Shown: positions 24,186-37,449 of the stretch, piece after piece | Layout of the letters: the number at the start of each line of letters is the position of its first letter | Position numbering within the stretch: position 1 is the first letter of the stretch | Source of the DNA: Allantophomopsis cytisporea | Lineage: Eukaryota; Ascomycota; Leotiomycetes; Phacidiales; Phacidiaceae | Reading direction: 5' to 3' | Assembly: GCA_024752435.1 (NCBI GenBank) | Contig: CP103026.1 | Span: forward strand, 620,001 to 684,000 | Length of the DNA: 64,000 nucleotides | The notes under the pieces: model-generated | What the model was told of the DNA's origin: nothing | What the model saw: the letters and a program-made list of their open reading frames with translations, nothing else | The model's database searches: none | Position numbers and translations under genes: made by a program

Positions 24186-25659
24186 GATGAGATGAGCGAG
24201 GAGTCGAGCTGAGGTGTGTGATAAGCGCCTCCTCGCCCATAACAACCCAAGTTCCATTTCGGATCTTCTTCGACATCTTGGCGAAGGATCGAAGATTTGG
24301 AGCCTTGACATTAGCATTCGATTCATATTTCCTTCATAAATGTGAGGTCCGGTAAGAACCGCGAGGGATTGATATTCGACCTTGACTTGGTCCTAATCTG
24401 CGTGCCAGCTTTCGCCTTCCTGGCGAATATCGTATTACCCTCATTACCACCTAACTACGGCACTCTTCGTTGCACATTACCTTAGTCCATATCGTCTTCG
24501 TAACATTTTCCACGGCTAAATCCTCTAGATCAGGTACCAATAACCCCCCAAAAAAACGGCAAAAGTCGACCACTGTTCCTAATGTGAAGGATGGTACCTA
24601 AATTTCCCGCACAAGCTCCGTCTTGCACTTGGTCAAAAGGGATGTTTATTTTGTTGCTTGGTTTGAAGCTACATTGTTCTCGGGATGATAATCAATTGGA
24701 TGGGGGGGAATAGCAAACACTTCCAATTGCTCCCTTATCGTGAGGCGGGGTGGTCTCTTATCGCAATGCGCCGCGCAAAGGAGTGGGAGAAGCCCGAGCG
24801 GCGCGTCTCGGACACGATGGTGGCACGCACGCCGCATTCGGATACTCCAACGCACCGAGCCAACATGTACTCCTCACGAATCACAGCTAGGAAATAGGTA
24901 TTGCACCGATTGCATTCTCGAAGTGCGGAGTACATACTTTGTTCTTCATGCATCCTCTGTTTCCACACGAACCCCATATAGCTTCAATACCCGAAAGATA
25001 CAAGGGGAGTTGCCGGAAAGTGTTGCACCTCGAAGCCGGGACTAGAGCTCGATGAGGGCTGTCGTGTGCTGTCTTTCCTTGTCTCGTCGAGCACGGAACA
25101 GCTGTGGCTGTTGAGTTTCGTTGACGTTGGCAAGTTGATAGACGAAGTGTGCGGCTCACGGACTGCGTTATTTGAGGTAATCATCGTAGATTCCTACCTA
25201 TCTGAGCTGCCGACAACCCCACCTTGGCTGTCAAGTGCATCATCGAACGTTAATCCTGTTGCTCCTTTCTTGTGGCCCCGGTGATTTGACGTCGAGAAGA
25301 GCCGTCTGGATAAAATTGACTTTCGTTCTGGTGCTTGATTTGCATTTGAGTTCGAGTATTACTTCATCACAGTTCTTAATCATTCCTCTCATTTCCTCAA
25401 TCCATTGATTACAGTTCAATGTAACCTTTGAGAACTCACAAAAACACCAAGGTCACGATCAGAGCAAAGATGTATCATACAAACGAGAATTGTCATTCTT
25501 ATATATATTGCATGTAGAAAGAGTACTGTTGGTAGTACGAAAGAGTCGACGCCTGTAAATGCAACTCCCTTTATTCTCCAGTCCCAAACGCCATGCCATG
25601 CCATACCATACACCACTTCCAACCCGACCAATTTTATATGTTGCAGCCCATCTCAATTC

Positions 25660-26822
25660 TTATGGCATTACATCCTCCATTTTCATGTCCTCATCGTCAT
25701 CCTCTCCATCTTCTCCATCAGACTCATCAGGGCCGTCCATACCATTGATAGATGGAGCAATCGAGTCTCCAGTACCTTCATAGTTGGCCTGCTTGTATTC
25801 CTGCTTTAAAGTCCAGTTCATAGCAAACCGTCCACTCTTGGCCAGATCTGCTACCTTTTCCAGTGTTTCGCGGATGTAGGCTTCGGGTTGCTTCAGTTCC
25901 GCACGTAGAGCCTTCATTGGCCAGTAGTTGTATCTGCGGAAGCATGCGAAAATAGCATCCAGAAGCTCGTTCTGAGGCATACGAGCAGTCTTGGCTTCTT
26001 GGGACTGCTTTGATGTTTTGGGTCCGGCTGTTTTGATGAACCCTCCGAACGAGTTGACTGCACCAAGAGAACCTGCTTGAATATAACCGGCAGAAAGCCC
26101 GTTGACATCCTCCTCGATGTACTTGGTATGCTTCTTGGGACGCATGGCTTCCAGTGTTCGCTCCTCCAAGATTCGGTTGGTCTCTTCATTCTCCACAGCA
26201 ATGCAGTTGACTTCATGCTTGATCGTTCCTGCGATTGCCGTCTTCTTAGGGATTGCCCTCTTGAAATAGGGTCCCGTGCGCTTGTCCTTACTGAATCCTG
26301 GCTTGTCTGCGTTCTGTTGATACTTTGGGCGGTTCAATCGTATTGGCATGTTGGCGCTGGCGCTGTCAAAGGTAGCGCGCGATTTTGACTTGAAGCCTGG
26401 AAGATCCTGCTCTGTGAAAACATAGGTATTTCGTACGGATTGCTCTGTGATGTCTAGCTGGTATTCTTTTGGGATAGGCTGGTGAGCAGCAAGGTTCGAC
26501 GAAAGAAGCATATGGAGAGATTGCTGGGAGTTGTTAGCCCAGGGTAGATGTCGTTCGATATGCTATGCCAACATACTCTTTGACTGCCATCAGGTTCACT
26601 TCGAGTTGCCATCCTAACAGTGCCAATCTGGATTTCGGCATCATCATCCAGGTCCGCCCATGCTTCCCAAAGGTACTTCGGTACACGTGCAAGATAGAGC
26701 TTCTTATAACTTGGGTCATCGTTGAATTCTAGGTCGCCGGTGTCCTCGTAAATGTCTTCGTCAGCAAAGGCTGCTGGCGATGCGCCTGGGGCATCTGGGT
26801 CCGGTTTAATGAAGGCCGCCAT
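25660..26822 (-). CDS. TFG2: Transcription initiation factor IIF, beta subunit (RAP30/Tfg2)
   Basis: Two exons, 26822-26577 and 26523-25660, joined in phase (R|Q) across a 53-base intron give 369 residues. The N-terminal part holds the RAP30 dimerisation region (ARVPKYLWEAWADLDDDAEI followed by QIGTVRM). The middle has the family KHEVNCIAVENEETNRILEE and the Lys-rich linker. The C-terminal winged helix is MPQNELLDAIFACFRRYNYW through YIRETLEKVADLAKSGRFAM and NWTLKQEYK. An acidic tail (DESDGEDGEDDDEDMKMED) follows, as in yeast Tfg2. With the alpha subunit it forms TFIIF, which binds RNA polymerase II and stabilises the pre-initiation complex. Its start lies 382 bases from the divergent CCCH gene, so the two may share a promoter region. 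Confidence 0.96.
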
Positions 26823-27204
26823 CGTGACAGGAGTGCAGTGTTATGGCAATAACACCATACAAGAACTGTCGGTAAAAGAATTGCACTCTGGGTCGGATAC
26901 TGCTGAAGATCTCTTTGTCTTCTTTCGCACAGAATTAGTTATGATGCAGCAGTTCGCAACTGACTGGAATAGGTATTAGCGGAACATGGGTTGAGCCTTT
27001 GGCGTCGGCATCATACAGCTCGCTTAGTGGCTGTTTAGCGCGAAATCCCGCCCAAGGCTGAACACTTTCCTTAGCGCTACTCTATCTATCACTTCTACTC
27101 AATCACCTACATACACATCATTGCAACACAACATACATTCATCTGACTCTACAGTTAGACACATCCAGACGGAAATCAGCATCCATACAACAACATAATT
27201 CACC

Positions 27205-28861
27205 ATGCCTGTTGAGGATCAGGAACTCCTCGCGAAGATCAGCCAGCTTGCTGGTAAGTTTACCGCCATTAATTCGGTTCGTCGCAAAGACTGAACAATC
27301 AAAACAGGTCATATTAATCGCCACAAGAATAAGCAAGATCAGCCAAACACTTACGCTGGTGTACAGAAATCTACGGCACCATACCCCACAAGTAGAAACT
27401 GTAAGATCTACACAGAAAACTATGTTTGCAACATTCCTAACGGTCATCTAGACCATCCCTCACCGCAGCCGTGGCGTGGCACGCGTGGTGGATATCCCGC
27501 CAGAGGACGGGGAAGAGGTGGAGCGCAACCTCATAGACATCGAACACTGATTTTGAACGGCTCGACATCCAACAGTCAGGCAGGTGTAGCAAGTCAACAA
27601 GAAAACGCCGAACCTTCAAATGCAAGCTCTCAACCAGCATGGGTTAGCAAAACCGACAGACACCTTCAGCTCATTAACCCTGCCATCTTTGAAAAGGATG
27701 CGCAGGCTCGGGCGAAGGCTATGGAGGAGACGCGAAAACTCAAGCTGAAGCAGAAGGACGATCATGAGAAGAACAAGCTTTCGAGACATCTACAACATTT
27801 ACAGCAGGCAACACCTACCCAGACTCGCGCAACAACTACAGCTCATGAAATTGTTATTGAAGGGATCGTTTTTTATGTAACCAAGAATGGCAGCAAACTT
27901 ATCAAAGCACCTGGTGAGTATATGATACATTAAGATGTTAGACAGTATTACATCTTATCTCATACTAATACCAAACAGGTGATAACAACGCAGCAAAATC
28001 CACTCCAAAAATGGCAACAGTTGGCGGGGTTAGGTTTTACAGGAGCAAGAACGGAAATCTGTATCGATCGGGTATCGTAAAAGCGCAGCGGTATGCAATA
28101 CTCTCAAGGACAAACACACCTTTCGTTATGGGACAGTCTAATCTCGATACTTCCAGGAAACATGTGGTCAGAAAGATCGACGAACCATGCAAGATCTTTT
28201 CTACGACGGGTAGCTCATTCCCTTTCCAACTGAACATTCTCTCGGATCCGACGACCATAGAGTGTAAGTTTCAACAGCATTTACTAACGTTCATATTCTA
28301 GGTGTCTGTACAAAGGGCCCCTCATGCCGATACAATCACAACCCAGAGAAGGTCTCAATTTGCAAAGACTTTCTTCAAAAAGGTACTTGTTCTTCGGGCG
28401 ACTCTTGTGATCTTTCTCATGATTTGACCCCTGAACGCACCCCAACATGTTTGCATTTTGCAAAGGGTAATTGTTCCAACCCAAGCTGTCGTTACTCTCA
28501 TATACGTATGTCCCCCAGTGCTCTTGTCTGTAGAGCTTTTGGTATCTATGGATATTGCGACAAGGGATCCAATTGTACCGAACGTCATGTTCATGAATGT
28601 CCGGATTACAGCAATACTGGTGTTTGTAATACCAAGGGTTGCAAATTACCACATCGACTTAAAGCCAGTGTTATTCGCAGAAACACTGCTCGTGCAGATG
28701 CAGCTACAGCTGAGGATGGTAGTGATCTGTCCAGTGAAGAGGAGGGAGACCCTATCGACAGCGACGATGTTGACTCGGACGATATGGATGAAGAACTCTT
28801 CGGTAACAATGATGAAGAAGACGAGGATATTCCTATGCAACAGGACTTTGTCGGCTTATGA
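27205..28861 (+). CDS. Five-finger CCCH zinc-finger protein, Red5/ZC3H3-like
   Basis: I read six exons: 27205-27253, 27308-27400, 27452-27913, 27979-28090, 28157-28209 and 28302-28861, giving 442 residues. An RGG-like patch (RGTRGGYPARGRGRGG) comes first, then a Lys-rich coiled segment and two short GxxFYxxKNG repeats. Five consecutive CCCH fingers follow: C-x8-C-x5-C-x3-H (CKIFSTTG|VCTKGPSC...H), CKDFLQKGTCSSGDSCDLSH, CLHFAKGNCSNPSCRYSH, CRAFGIYGYCDKGSNCTERH and CPDYSNTGVCNTKGCKLPH. The acidic C-terminus is rich in DSDD. This layout is that of human ZC3H3 and S. pombe Red5, nuclear proteins tied to poly(A)-RNA export or exosome-mediated decay (MTREC). The fifth intron (28210-28301) uses a weak GTAGCT donor, chosen because it alone restores finger 1. 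The fourth intron (66 bases, in frame, no stop) is less certain. Confidence 0.88.
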
Positions 28862-31800
28862 TTTTACTCACGTTCTTACCGAGGTACTGACATCTAGATT
28901 TCCTTCGTTCTCCGATTGTCGCAGCCCTATACACCTCGTTGCTAACTGGCACGAGCGTGCTATATTTTGCTGCTGCTGCATGGGCCACCGTAGAAGCCTT
29001 CCACTCGGAAATGATGCATGAACAATAGATCTTTAGGATCATTAGGAATTCTTAACCGTTATGGAAGAGCGATACTTTGATTTGCTGCTTCAGCAAATCT
29101 GCCTTGCGCGGAGCTTTGGTGAATCTACTTGTCAGGAAGCTTCTAGAAGGACGTTTATGAATGAAAGATACCGATTCTCCGATCCTTCAGGATCGCAGTT
29201 TGCTGGGATGGTGCATGCTTGGCTTAGTTCTCATCTTTGATGCCTCTAGTATCTAGGCACGTGTTGAGCAAGCGTCTCGTGTGGTAGCTAGAATACAGAA
29301 AAGGAGAAAGCTGGAATGCAATAAGTTTGATTAAATGAATGCTTTAGTACAATAACAATAAAAATCACAGTGAATATTAGCCCGTGCGAATTACTTTTTG
29401 AAATTGATTTTCATCGATGGTTTCGAATTCATAGCAAAATGTTTGCATTTTCTTATCATAACTATTGACCAGAAAAATAAAACCAAAATAATCCAATGGA
29501 TCAAATTCTTCGAGCCATCACCTCATTTACTCAACAAATTACCAACAATCACCTCACCATCCCAACATCCTCGCCCCCAAACATCTAGGGACCAGAATTG
29601 GAGCAGCGATCATTACTCCCTTCCCTTGCCATCCGATATCTCCGCACGTGATCTACAGATCCCAACCCCGAATATCCCCGCGCTACACAAGCGCATGGCA
29701 GTCACGCAGCACGGCAAATTAACGCCCATGGCAAATGAGTCACAAGTGCGTAAGAGACTTTAGTAGGCGCAACATGAAACATGGAAGTTCCCTCTTCCCA
29801 TCTATTCCAATCCCCCCTTGCACACATAGTAATCATCGTTGGGGGAAAGGAAAGAAAAGAAAGAGAGCCGGCGTTCCTTACGACGTCGATTGTAATTACC
29901 CCCAGGATTCGCGAAGGGGGGAGGGGAGGAGGGGAGGAGGGGATCCTTGACCTCTGTCGCGAGAGCTAGGCGCGAGATTGATGAATGACTTTCTGAACGG
30001 ACGCTCTTGATTTGGGCGCGCCTTGTTTTGCTTGATGCTGGGAATTGCTCGTCCTGCTACACGCTTGATGCTTGTCACTTTCTTTCTAGAGCGTCGTGCA
30101 GGCCCTAGAAGGCGCGCTTGTCGAAGCTTCTACGTTGAATTGCGCGGCGCTCATGCCACTTTGACGTGATTACTGTGTATGCATTTCTTTTTATATCGGG
30201 CGCTGCGCGGGGGAGATTGGGATCTGACGATTTATCCGGCTCCGGACTGGGATTCGGGATCTGGATTTCTTTGATGGCTGAGTTTCTCGCGGATTTACAT
30301 ACTACCATGGGATTGGGGATTTGCGCACGAGGGGGATGGAACTCCTGGGAGATTGACATCGGGATTTCAACGGGGAGGCGGAGCCTGCTTGATCGTCACG
30401 GGGGATCTGGTGATGGGCATCTTGGATGGGTTTTGGGAGCTGATTGCCGTGGCTGTGGTGATGGTGAAGTGATATTGACGAGGGATGCCTTGCAGCTGTA
30501 GGTAAGGTAGTTTGCGTGAGCATTTGAAGGAAATACGGATGCGGAGCGTGGAAACCATATTGTGCGGCTGCGGCTGCGGGTATCCGTTGACGTCCGCGGT
30601 GTAGCCTCCTTCATTGCCATTTTCAGAGCAGAAATACTCCTGGTGCGGGAGAGACACACCATAGTTATCAAGTCAGAAGTGACAAGTTGAAGCTGTTTCC
30701 GTTGGCCAGCACTTGGTACGGAGCGATTTTGGTCTCGATCCAGCAATTGGGTACCACAGATATGCGCTATACCGACTTGCCATCGCTTGAATGCACTCCG
30801 TGTGTCTCTACCAAGGCTCTATTAGGACCATATGCGATTGCTTGCTGCCTCTTTGATCCCTTTTCGTCCCGCCTGGTCGTGACCGCGTATCTGGTGATGC
30901 AGTTGGGCGTCTCTTTCTGGCGGTGAGCTTACACAAGACCTTCGTAAACGGGGACATGAAGCAAGGCATGAATGGAGGCGGGTACGTAGTGCGAGTCTAT
31001 CTGTTGTGGCATCGTGCACCCCGTTGCTCTCAAAGGGTCACGAACGAAGCTATCACGAAGGCCGGTATCTACGTAGCGACGACGACGACACCGACACCGA
31101 CAGCCGTCGTTTGTCCACCTCTGCCTCGAGCGCGCATGAAGCGTACGAATAGACTAGTAGCACTAGAGACTAGAGAGCAGCAAGCGTAATCACCATGAAT
31201 TATTGCAGGGCTCCCGAAGGTCTCTTGCAATGGCACTTGCTTCCTACTTCCTCACCTCGTCGCTGGTGTTGATGCAGTTTGAGACGACCGGGTTCACCGC
31301 TCGCGTTCTTGTTCTTGGAAGATGCGCCAAATTCCTTCTAGAAGCTCGCTACACGCCATAGCGGTTCCACGCCGTCGCCGCCTTCATCTGCCTAAGTGAG
31401 TTTGGGAGAGCTTTGGGTCAATTTCCTGGCGTTTGAAAACTTGGATGACCGCGGTTGTTTACCTCGGGGCGGTCCTAGTTTCACTCTTAACTCGTTGAGA
31501 ACTCACATACCTTCACTTCACCGCAACGAAAGTTACGAGAAAGCACGGGCGCGCGCTCACGATGGTCAAGATTGGAGATCATTGAAGATCAGTCAGGCGC
31601 GAGTTTATAATCACTATGCCGTCATGTCTTCACTTTAGTCACCATCCATAATTGTATCAAAATCCGCCCATTTCTCGATCTAGTCCTTTGCCAGGGTCCC
31701 CCCTCCGTCTGTTGAAGAGAGAATAAGAGGGGCAAAACAAATGGATTAGACCTTGAGCGCTTGGGGCTTAGCTGAGCAAGATACTTGAATCGTGATGATG

Positions 31801-33028
31801 GTCGTGAATGTTTAACGCCGATTTACTTTGGAGCTTGATACTCCATGAACTCGCCGTGGAGGATGAGTTACTGGGTATATCCGAGACCAGACTTGGCACC
31901 TCACCGTTGCGTGTTTTGGGTGCAAATAAAGTGCACCATTTGCTTGAAGCGTAGGGATTCTCATACGATTTACGACTAGATTGATCGAAAATCGAGAAGT
32001 AAGCACCATGAATCGAGGAGAAGGCCTGTCGAAAGTTGGTCAGGCCTGTCCAATGTGATCTCATAAATCTTCCCAGCTCGTGGGAGACGAATGGGCGGAG
32101 ATGAATCGGAATACCGGTGCGTATGATTGTATGATGACATGAAGGGGTAGGTAAGGTCAGGTAAGGTGCTTGTTTGTGCGAGTATGCATACATAATATTT
32201 GTAAACATAGAGTAGTATCACAGAGGAAGAGGAAGAGGAAGAGGAAAGATGTTTGTTGGTTTGATACCGTTTTTACCATCGCCAATGGGAAGACACCCGC
32301 GGCAATCGGATGTTGGGCAGACTCACATGAGAATCGGTAACGCTGAAGGAGTCTGAGAAGGCCCAGCTATTCTGATTTCCACCAACGCCATCTGCTATCA
32401 ACTTTTATCGTTTATCGTACGGTCTTAGAGGACCTAAGCTCGTTCCTCATCCATATCGTCTCTATACCAAGCTGACTCGATTGGCATCACGCGTCATGCT
32501 GACCTTTCCAGCCCAGCCTGAAGTGTTTGAGGTGGAAAGTATAAACGGTGGTCGATTATGATATGGCCAAGCAAAGGTAAGAGAAGGAGACTTGCGAATT
32601 AGCAGTTTGAGATTCATGGATCATGGATATGTTTTCTCCCCACGTCCGGCACTTCATCTTCTTTCACGTTTGGATCTCGTAACGGCCTGAATTTTGGCAA
32701 ATCGACCTAAAAGTCACAGCAGGAGCATGGATTACCTTAAGACAAATGAGGCTTGAGAAGGCTGCCGGATCTAGCGATGGAGCAGGTCATAGGAAGTAAG
32801 CTCGTGAGACGAGGAGAATTTGGATTAGAGATTTGAAGGTCGGGAGAAGTGCTTGAAGAAGGTTTGTGGATGATACAGGTACACACACACATCCATACGC
32901 ACTCACATATTACTAAAGAAAGAGATAGAGCTTGCCGGACGAACCTACAGGGAGTATCCGTCAAGCGTGAGATTTGCTTGCCTCAAGTCCGACGATTGGT
33001 GGTGGACGCACCGTCCATACCTAATGCT

Positions 33029-33074
33029 GAACCGGAACCGGAACCGGAACCTGAACCTGAACCTGAACCTGAAC
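33029..33074. repeat. GAACCK hexanucleotide array
   Basis: About seven to eight tandem hexamers, first GAACCG (three copies) then GAACCT. They produce poly-Glu-Pro on plus and poly-Phe-Arg on minus in chance ORFs. Confidence 0.9.
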
Positions 33075-33606
33075 TTAGGAAGCTTGCGCACATCAAAAAA
33101 TCTCCTGGAATAGCTTATCCGTAGCAGTAGCATAGCTCTACTCTACTCTACTCTCCCTTCTGTCAGCCTTTCCCCGGTCGTATCAATCTATCACTATCGA
33201 ATCATACTGTCTATCACAACCTCACTCGCTCACTCACTTACTCACTTACACACTTACACACTTGCTCACTCACTCACTCACTCACTCAATCTTCCTTCAT
33301 GATTGTTACACCTTCTCTCGTACACACCCATACACCACAAGTATACTCTCTCCCTCTCCCTCTCTCTTACTGGATGATAATTCGTTCTTCTTTTCGTTAA
33401 TTATTGCCGACGGGCACTTGCGCACCTCGGCATGCGCGCCCTTGCTCTTTCTCCTGCACCCGTAACCCTCCCTCTGCTGCAGTGTCTGTGGGATGGTCTT
33501 TCACCCAGATTGACGTGCAGCCAATGACAATGGCCAGGCGTGGATCTATTGTAAACAGAAACCTGTCGATGGCTGTTCCGAGGATTGGGGAAACATCAGT
33601 GGAGTG

Positions 33607-33655
33607 TGTCAATGTCAGTGTCAGTGTCAATGTCAATGTCAATGTCAATGTCAGA
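33607..33655. repeat. GTCAAT/GTCAGT hexanucleotide array
   Basis: About eight tandem copies of GTCARTgtca-type hexamers, intergenic. Confidence 0.9.
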
Positions 33656-35764
33656 AAAGTCGGTACATAGTAGCATGTATTTAGTAGTGAATAAGCGTGC
33701 AAAGCCGGCTGGGGCAGTGAAAGATAGTTCGACTGGGTATCTCCATGTTCCCAATACCCAAAGACGATTGATTTGATTTGTGGTAAGGGTGTGAGTGTGA
33801 TCCGTTTCTTGGGGATTATTTCCTGTTGATGGCGGCTTGACGGGCTTGACGGGCATGACGGACATGACAGGCTTTGGTTTGACCTTTTTCACTTACTTGA
33901 CTTTACTTTTTGATGGCGGCATGATGATGATGGGGGGGGGAGTGTGTACTGTGTGACTGTTGAGGGGGGGAGTTTACCCATGTTTTACCGTGGGTGGACG
34001 TAACGGTGGGTAAGTAGCGAACCAGCAGCAGCAGCAGTAGCCTGAGCCCATGTTTCGCACAATTATTTTATGCGTAGCACCAACTTTTGTACCGTCGTAC
34101 CGTCGTACCACAGAATCGAATGAATGAATGAATGAATGAATGAACTGCCCACACCCTTCTCTATTGCTGCCCAACGCAAGTTTTTCCTTTAAACTCTTGT
34201 TTTACCCCCTGCTTGATGTTCCATCCACACGCGCCTTAAACCCTCAATACACTCCCAAATACTTCCCAGATGGGCTTCTCTCATAGATCGAATCTCGGAG
34301 AGAGAGAGAGAGAGGGTCACAGAGGCGATTGCTGCTGCTAGGTTCATAATGTGCTAAGAGGATGCTCACTGCTGGATACCCTGCAACCGATCCGATGGAA
34401 ATACGGAGTAGCTAGGTAGCTGGAGTACAGAAAAGGCTCCATCGACTTCTTATTCGTACCTCGGAAAGTTCAGGAAGGTCAAGGGCTGGTAGGTAGTAGT
34501 CCACCCACCAGTCCTGAGAGTATGAGAGTAAGAGTAAGAGTAAGAGTAAGAGAGCGACAGAGAGAGAGAGAGAGAGAGTCTGGCTTGCACGCATCCACCA
34601 CGCATAGTCCAAATCCGCGCCAATGCCCAGCTATCCCACCGCCTATCATGACCATCAATGCCGATAGAACTCATGATATGCCCATGCACCCACCACCCGC
34701 CGTGAGATCCATCGTATCGCGTCGATAGCCGTGCACTCCCAAAAAGTCTCCTCGCTCGCCCTGCGTTTGATCTCCTCCTCCCCATTTGTTCGTCAGTTCG
34801 TGAAGGGGTCCCAAGAGATGTCTTCCCTGCGGACGAATACGTAGTTAGGGATAATGTCAATCAGGTAAAATGATCATAATCATAATCATGGTTTCCGTCA
34901 GGTTAGTTAGTAGCAGTAGTAGTTCAGAAAAAGCGAAAGTAAGAGTAGAGTAGGGTAGGATAAAAAGTTGATGGTTCCATTTCCTCGAAACCGGAGGATT
35001 TCAAACCATTCATGCCCACTCATCCCTCCTCCTCCTCCTCCTCCTCCACCACCACCACCATCAACTCTCTTGTTCTTTGCCTTTCCCTGCCTGGGCCTGC
35101 CCGATGGAACCCATGGAGCCCATGCGCCCGTCATGCTTCCCAAGCCTACGAGAACCACTGTTCCCTGTGCGCTCATGACTGATTGCGCAAGGGAATGGTT
35201 ACGGCGTGATAGAGACATGAAAGAGGCACAGTCGTATTAAGGGCATGAATGAGGCAGATCAGAAGGATGGGCAGGAATGGAAAAGGGGAATGATGATAGG
35301 CAGATGGGTCATTGACCTTCATAGGACTTACATGGTGAAGGGGGAAGAGGAAGTCGATGTGATAGATGGAGGTGAAGGTAGATGGAGGTAGATGGATAGA
35401 TGGAATAGCGAGAGAGAGAGAGAGAGAGAGATCTGAGGAGTTCTTAGAATAGCCCAGCCCACTCACTACTGTTGATCTTGCTCTGATCATACATGTTCTC
35501 GGGTGGACAATTATGTACTGCGCAGACGACAGGCATGACAGACTCATGGGCTTTACGGAAGCATGGAAGTATGTACGGAGGACACGGAATATTCTACAGT
35601 CCCTAGTGGAGTAGTCTTTTGGGAAATATAGTTTTGGTTCTTTATTTGTTCCTTGAATGGCAGTTTTGTGTACGTAGTAGTTCAAGGATTTGCTTCTTGT
35701 ACGAGAGTGAATGCTGGTGTACTGACCATACTGTAATGCTGTGTATACTGAGTATACTGAGTAT

Positions 35765-35897
35765 ACATTTTTATATATTTATATGTGTATATGTTTATAT
35801 ATTTACATTTATATATTTACATTTATATATATTTATATATGTACATACTTACATACATACTGACCTACATATATCCGTAAGTACGTACGTACGTACG
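35765..35897. repeat. TA-rich (ATTTATAT) and GTAC repeat tract
   Basis: An AT-only block of TTTATATATTTACATTTATA-type units passes into ACATAC repeats and ends in four GTAC units. Confidence 0.85.
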
Positions 35898-36337
35898 CAC
35901 TGTATCCCCTCTACATGACTCCCGTAGATACATACCCATATCATTCCATGACTTATGATTGTTTCTGCTACCTTCTCGCAGTCTGCTCTGGGCCTTCTTT
36001 GAACAAACCCAAGATGATACTACTGGTCCTACTAATCTTCACCGTATCATCCGAGAGGTCAAGAGTCACACAAAAATAGGCCGGATGTAGCAGCAGCAGG
36101 TCGAGCAAGCAACTTGGATGTTTGGAAAAGGGCACCATTGAGAACTGACCAGCCCCTCCCATCTGCCAAAAGCTATTATGCAACGCCCAAGAAAGAACCC
36201 ATTTCCCTGTCCGCGCTTCACGCATGGCGCATTATGCTACCTTACGCATAGTACTTGGGTAATTGATCCATTTTCTTTGCACTTCTCTTATTCCCATTGT
36301 AGGTTTGTGCTTGATGAGTCAGGAGTAGGGGCATCGT

Positions 36338-36393
36338 GGGTAATGGGTAATGGGTAATGGGTAATGGGTAATGGGTAATGGGTAATGGGTAAT
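36338..36393. repeat. Perfect GGGTAAT heptamer array, eight copies
   Basis: Eight uninterrupted 7-base units, 56 bases in all. It is G-rich on plus and only loosely like telomere repeats. It lies about 1.2 kb upstream of the bZIP start. Confidence 0.95.
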
Positions 36394-36526
36394 GGATGAT
36401 GGATTATGGTACATACTGGACTGTCGTAGTAATAATCATGGACAAGGTGTAAGGTAGTTGCGGTTGCGGTTAGTCGAAGGTCAATGAAAGTAGTGAATCC
36501 TTCGCTCCCGAGTGGGACAGGCCTTA

Positions 36527-36558
<32 letters not shown>

Positions 36559-36790
36559 GTGTGTGAGAGCGACACAAGATGGTAGACAGACACCCACACC
36601 ACACACACACTCTCTCTCTCTCTACACACATACAAGCTCACACGCCCACCACACTCCACACACTCATCCTCTCATACACACACACTCTCTCACTCTCTCA
36701 CTCACACAGTCACACACACACCATACACACATCCACAGAGTTTCCCGCTCTCTACACACTCCCTCTCTCTCCCTCTCTCTGCCTTACTCT
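36527..36790. repeat. CT/CA-rich microsatellite tract in the probable bZIP leader
   Basis: Runs of CTCTCT, CACACA and mixtures of these. They explain the His/Ser/Leu-rich chance ORFs at 36512-36988. Confidence 0.85.
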
Positions 36791-36985
36791 ATCTATCTCT
36801 TCCACATCCGCTGCCAGGCCCGCAGCACCCAAAAAGGACAAAAGAAAAAGAAAAAAAGAGGAACAAGCTCTCCCGAACTAACTTTCCATACTACTACGAC
36901 CACCACCGCGCTACTACCACAAACTACCTCCTCCTCCTCTTCCTCCTCCTCCTCCACCTCTTCCACCAACCCAGAAAGACCTACC

Positions 36986-37066
36986 TAGGTACTAACTAAC
37001 TAACTACCTCACCTACCTCACCTACCTCACCTAACCTCACCTAACCTCACCTCACTCACCTCACCT
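36986..37066. repeat. CTAAC/CTCAC-CTAC pyrimidine-rich tandem repeat
   Basis: Units of about 8-9 bases (CTACCTCAC, CTAACCTCAC) end at 37066, ten bases before the first upstream ATG of the bZIP gene. Confidence 0.8.
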
Positions 37067-37075
37067 TAGAGGCTC

Positions 37076-37449
37076 ATGGCATGGGATACCTGAGAAGAGA
37101 GAGGCCCGTACCCAAGCGACGATCAAGAGTCCCTCTCGTACATATTCCCCTCCTCCCCCCAGTCAAAAATCATAAAACCCCATCCAGTACATATGACTTT
37201 ACGGCCCTTCCGTCTTCACATAAACAAAGCACACACTCTTCTTCTATAATTCAAGAAAAAATCATCATCTTTCATAAGACATCATTCATCATCATCATCA
37301 TCATCATCATTACTTCCCCCCCCCCCAAACCCTCAAACCCAACTTCCTTAAGAATATTCGAATATCCAACAAAGAAGAACTTTCAAAAGAGAATATCAAC
37401 CCGCTCTTCATTATCATCAACATCAGTCATCATTATCACCTGTTGTTGA
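37076..37449 (+). other. Upstream ORFs before the bZIP start
   Basis: ATG 37076 opens a five-codon ORF (MAWDT, stop at 37091-37093). ATG 37081, in another frame, opens a 122-codon ORF ending at 37449. Its product is low-complexity (runs of Ile, Ser, Pro) and is unlikely to be a functional protein. Both end before the bZIP start at 37589. If they are in the mRNA they would reduce or regulate translation. Whether they are in the mature leader is not known; a 5' UTR intron could remove them. Confidence 0.4.

Larger units (their letters stand above)
21569..25659. other. Intergenic, 4.1 kb with simple repeats
   Basis: No gene is supported. The part nearest the F-box-like gene holds a CT run (21859-21896) whose purine complement creates the Arg/Glu-rich minus-strand ORFs. 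There are also CAC/CTCAC-type repeats (22376-22446) and a GATA/GACA block (24146-24185). ORFs at 22599-22973, 24685-25284 and elsewhere overlap on both strands with biased composition, so I treat them as chance. A non-coding transcript cannot be excluded. Confidence 0.4.

Noticed and set aside
28458..29021. 187-codon plus ORF overlapping the CCCH gene
   Set aside because: It is another frame of the zinc-finger exon; all five fingers lie in the other frame.
30166..30501. 111-codon plus ORF, Gly-rich
   Set aside because: Overlapped by several ORFs on the other strand, no domain, and no neighbouring exons join to it.
36338..36393. Interstitial telomere repeat
   Set aside because: The unit is GGGTAAT, seven bases and out of register with TTAGGG. 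The genes on both sides are ordinary, so a telomere relic is not supported.
36512..36988. 158-codon plus ORF rich in Ser, His and Thr
   Set aside because: Translation of CT and CA microsatellites.
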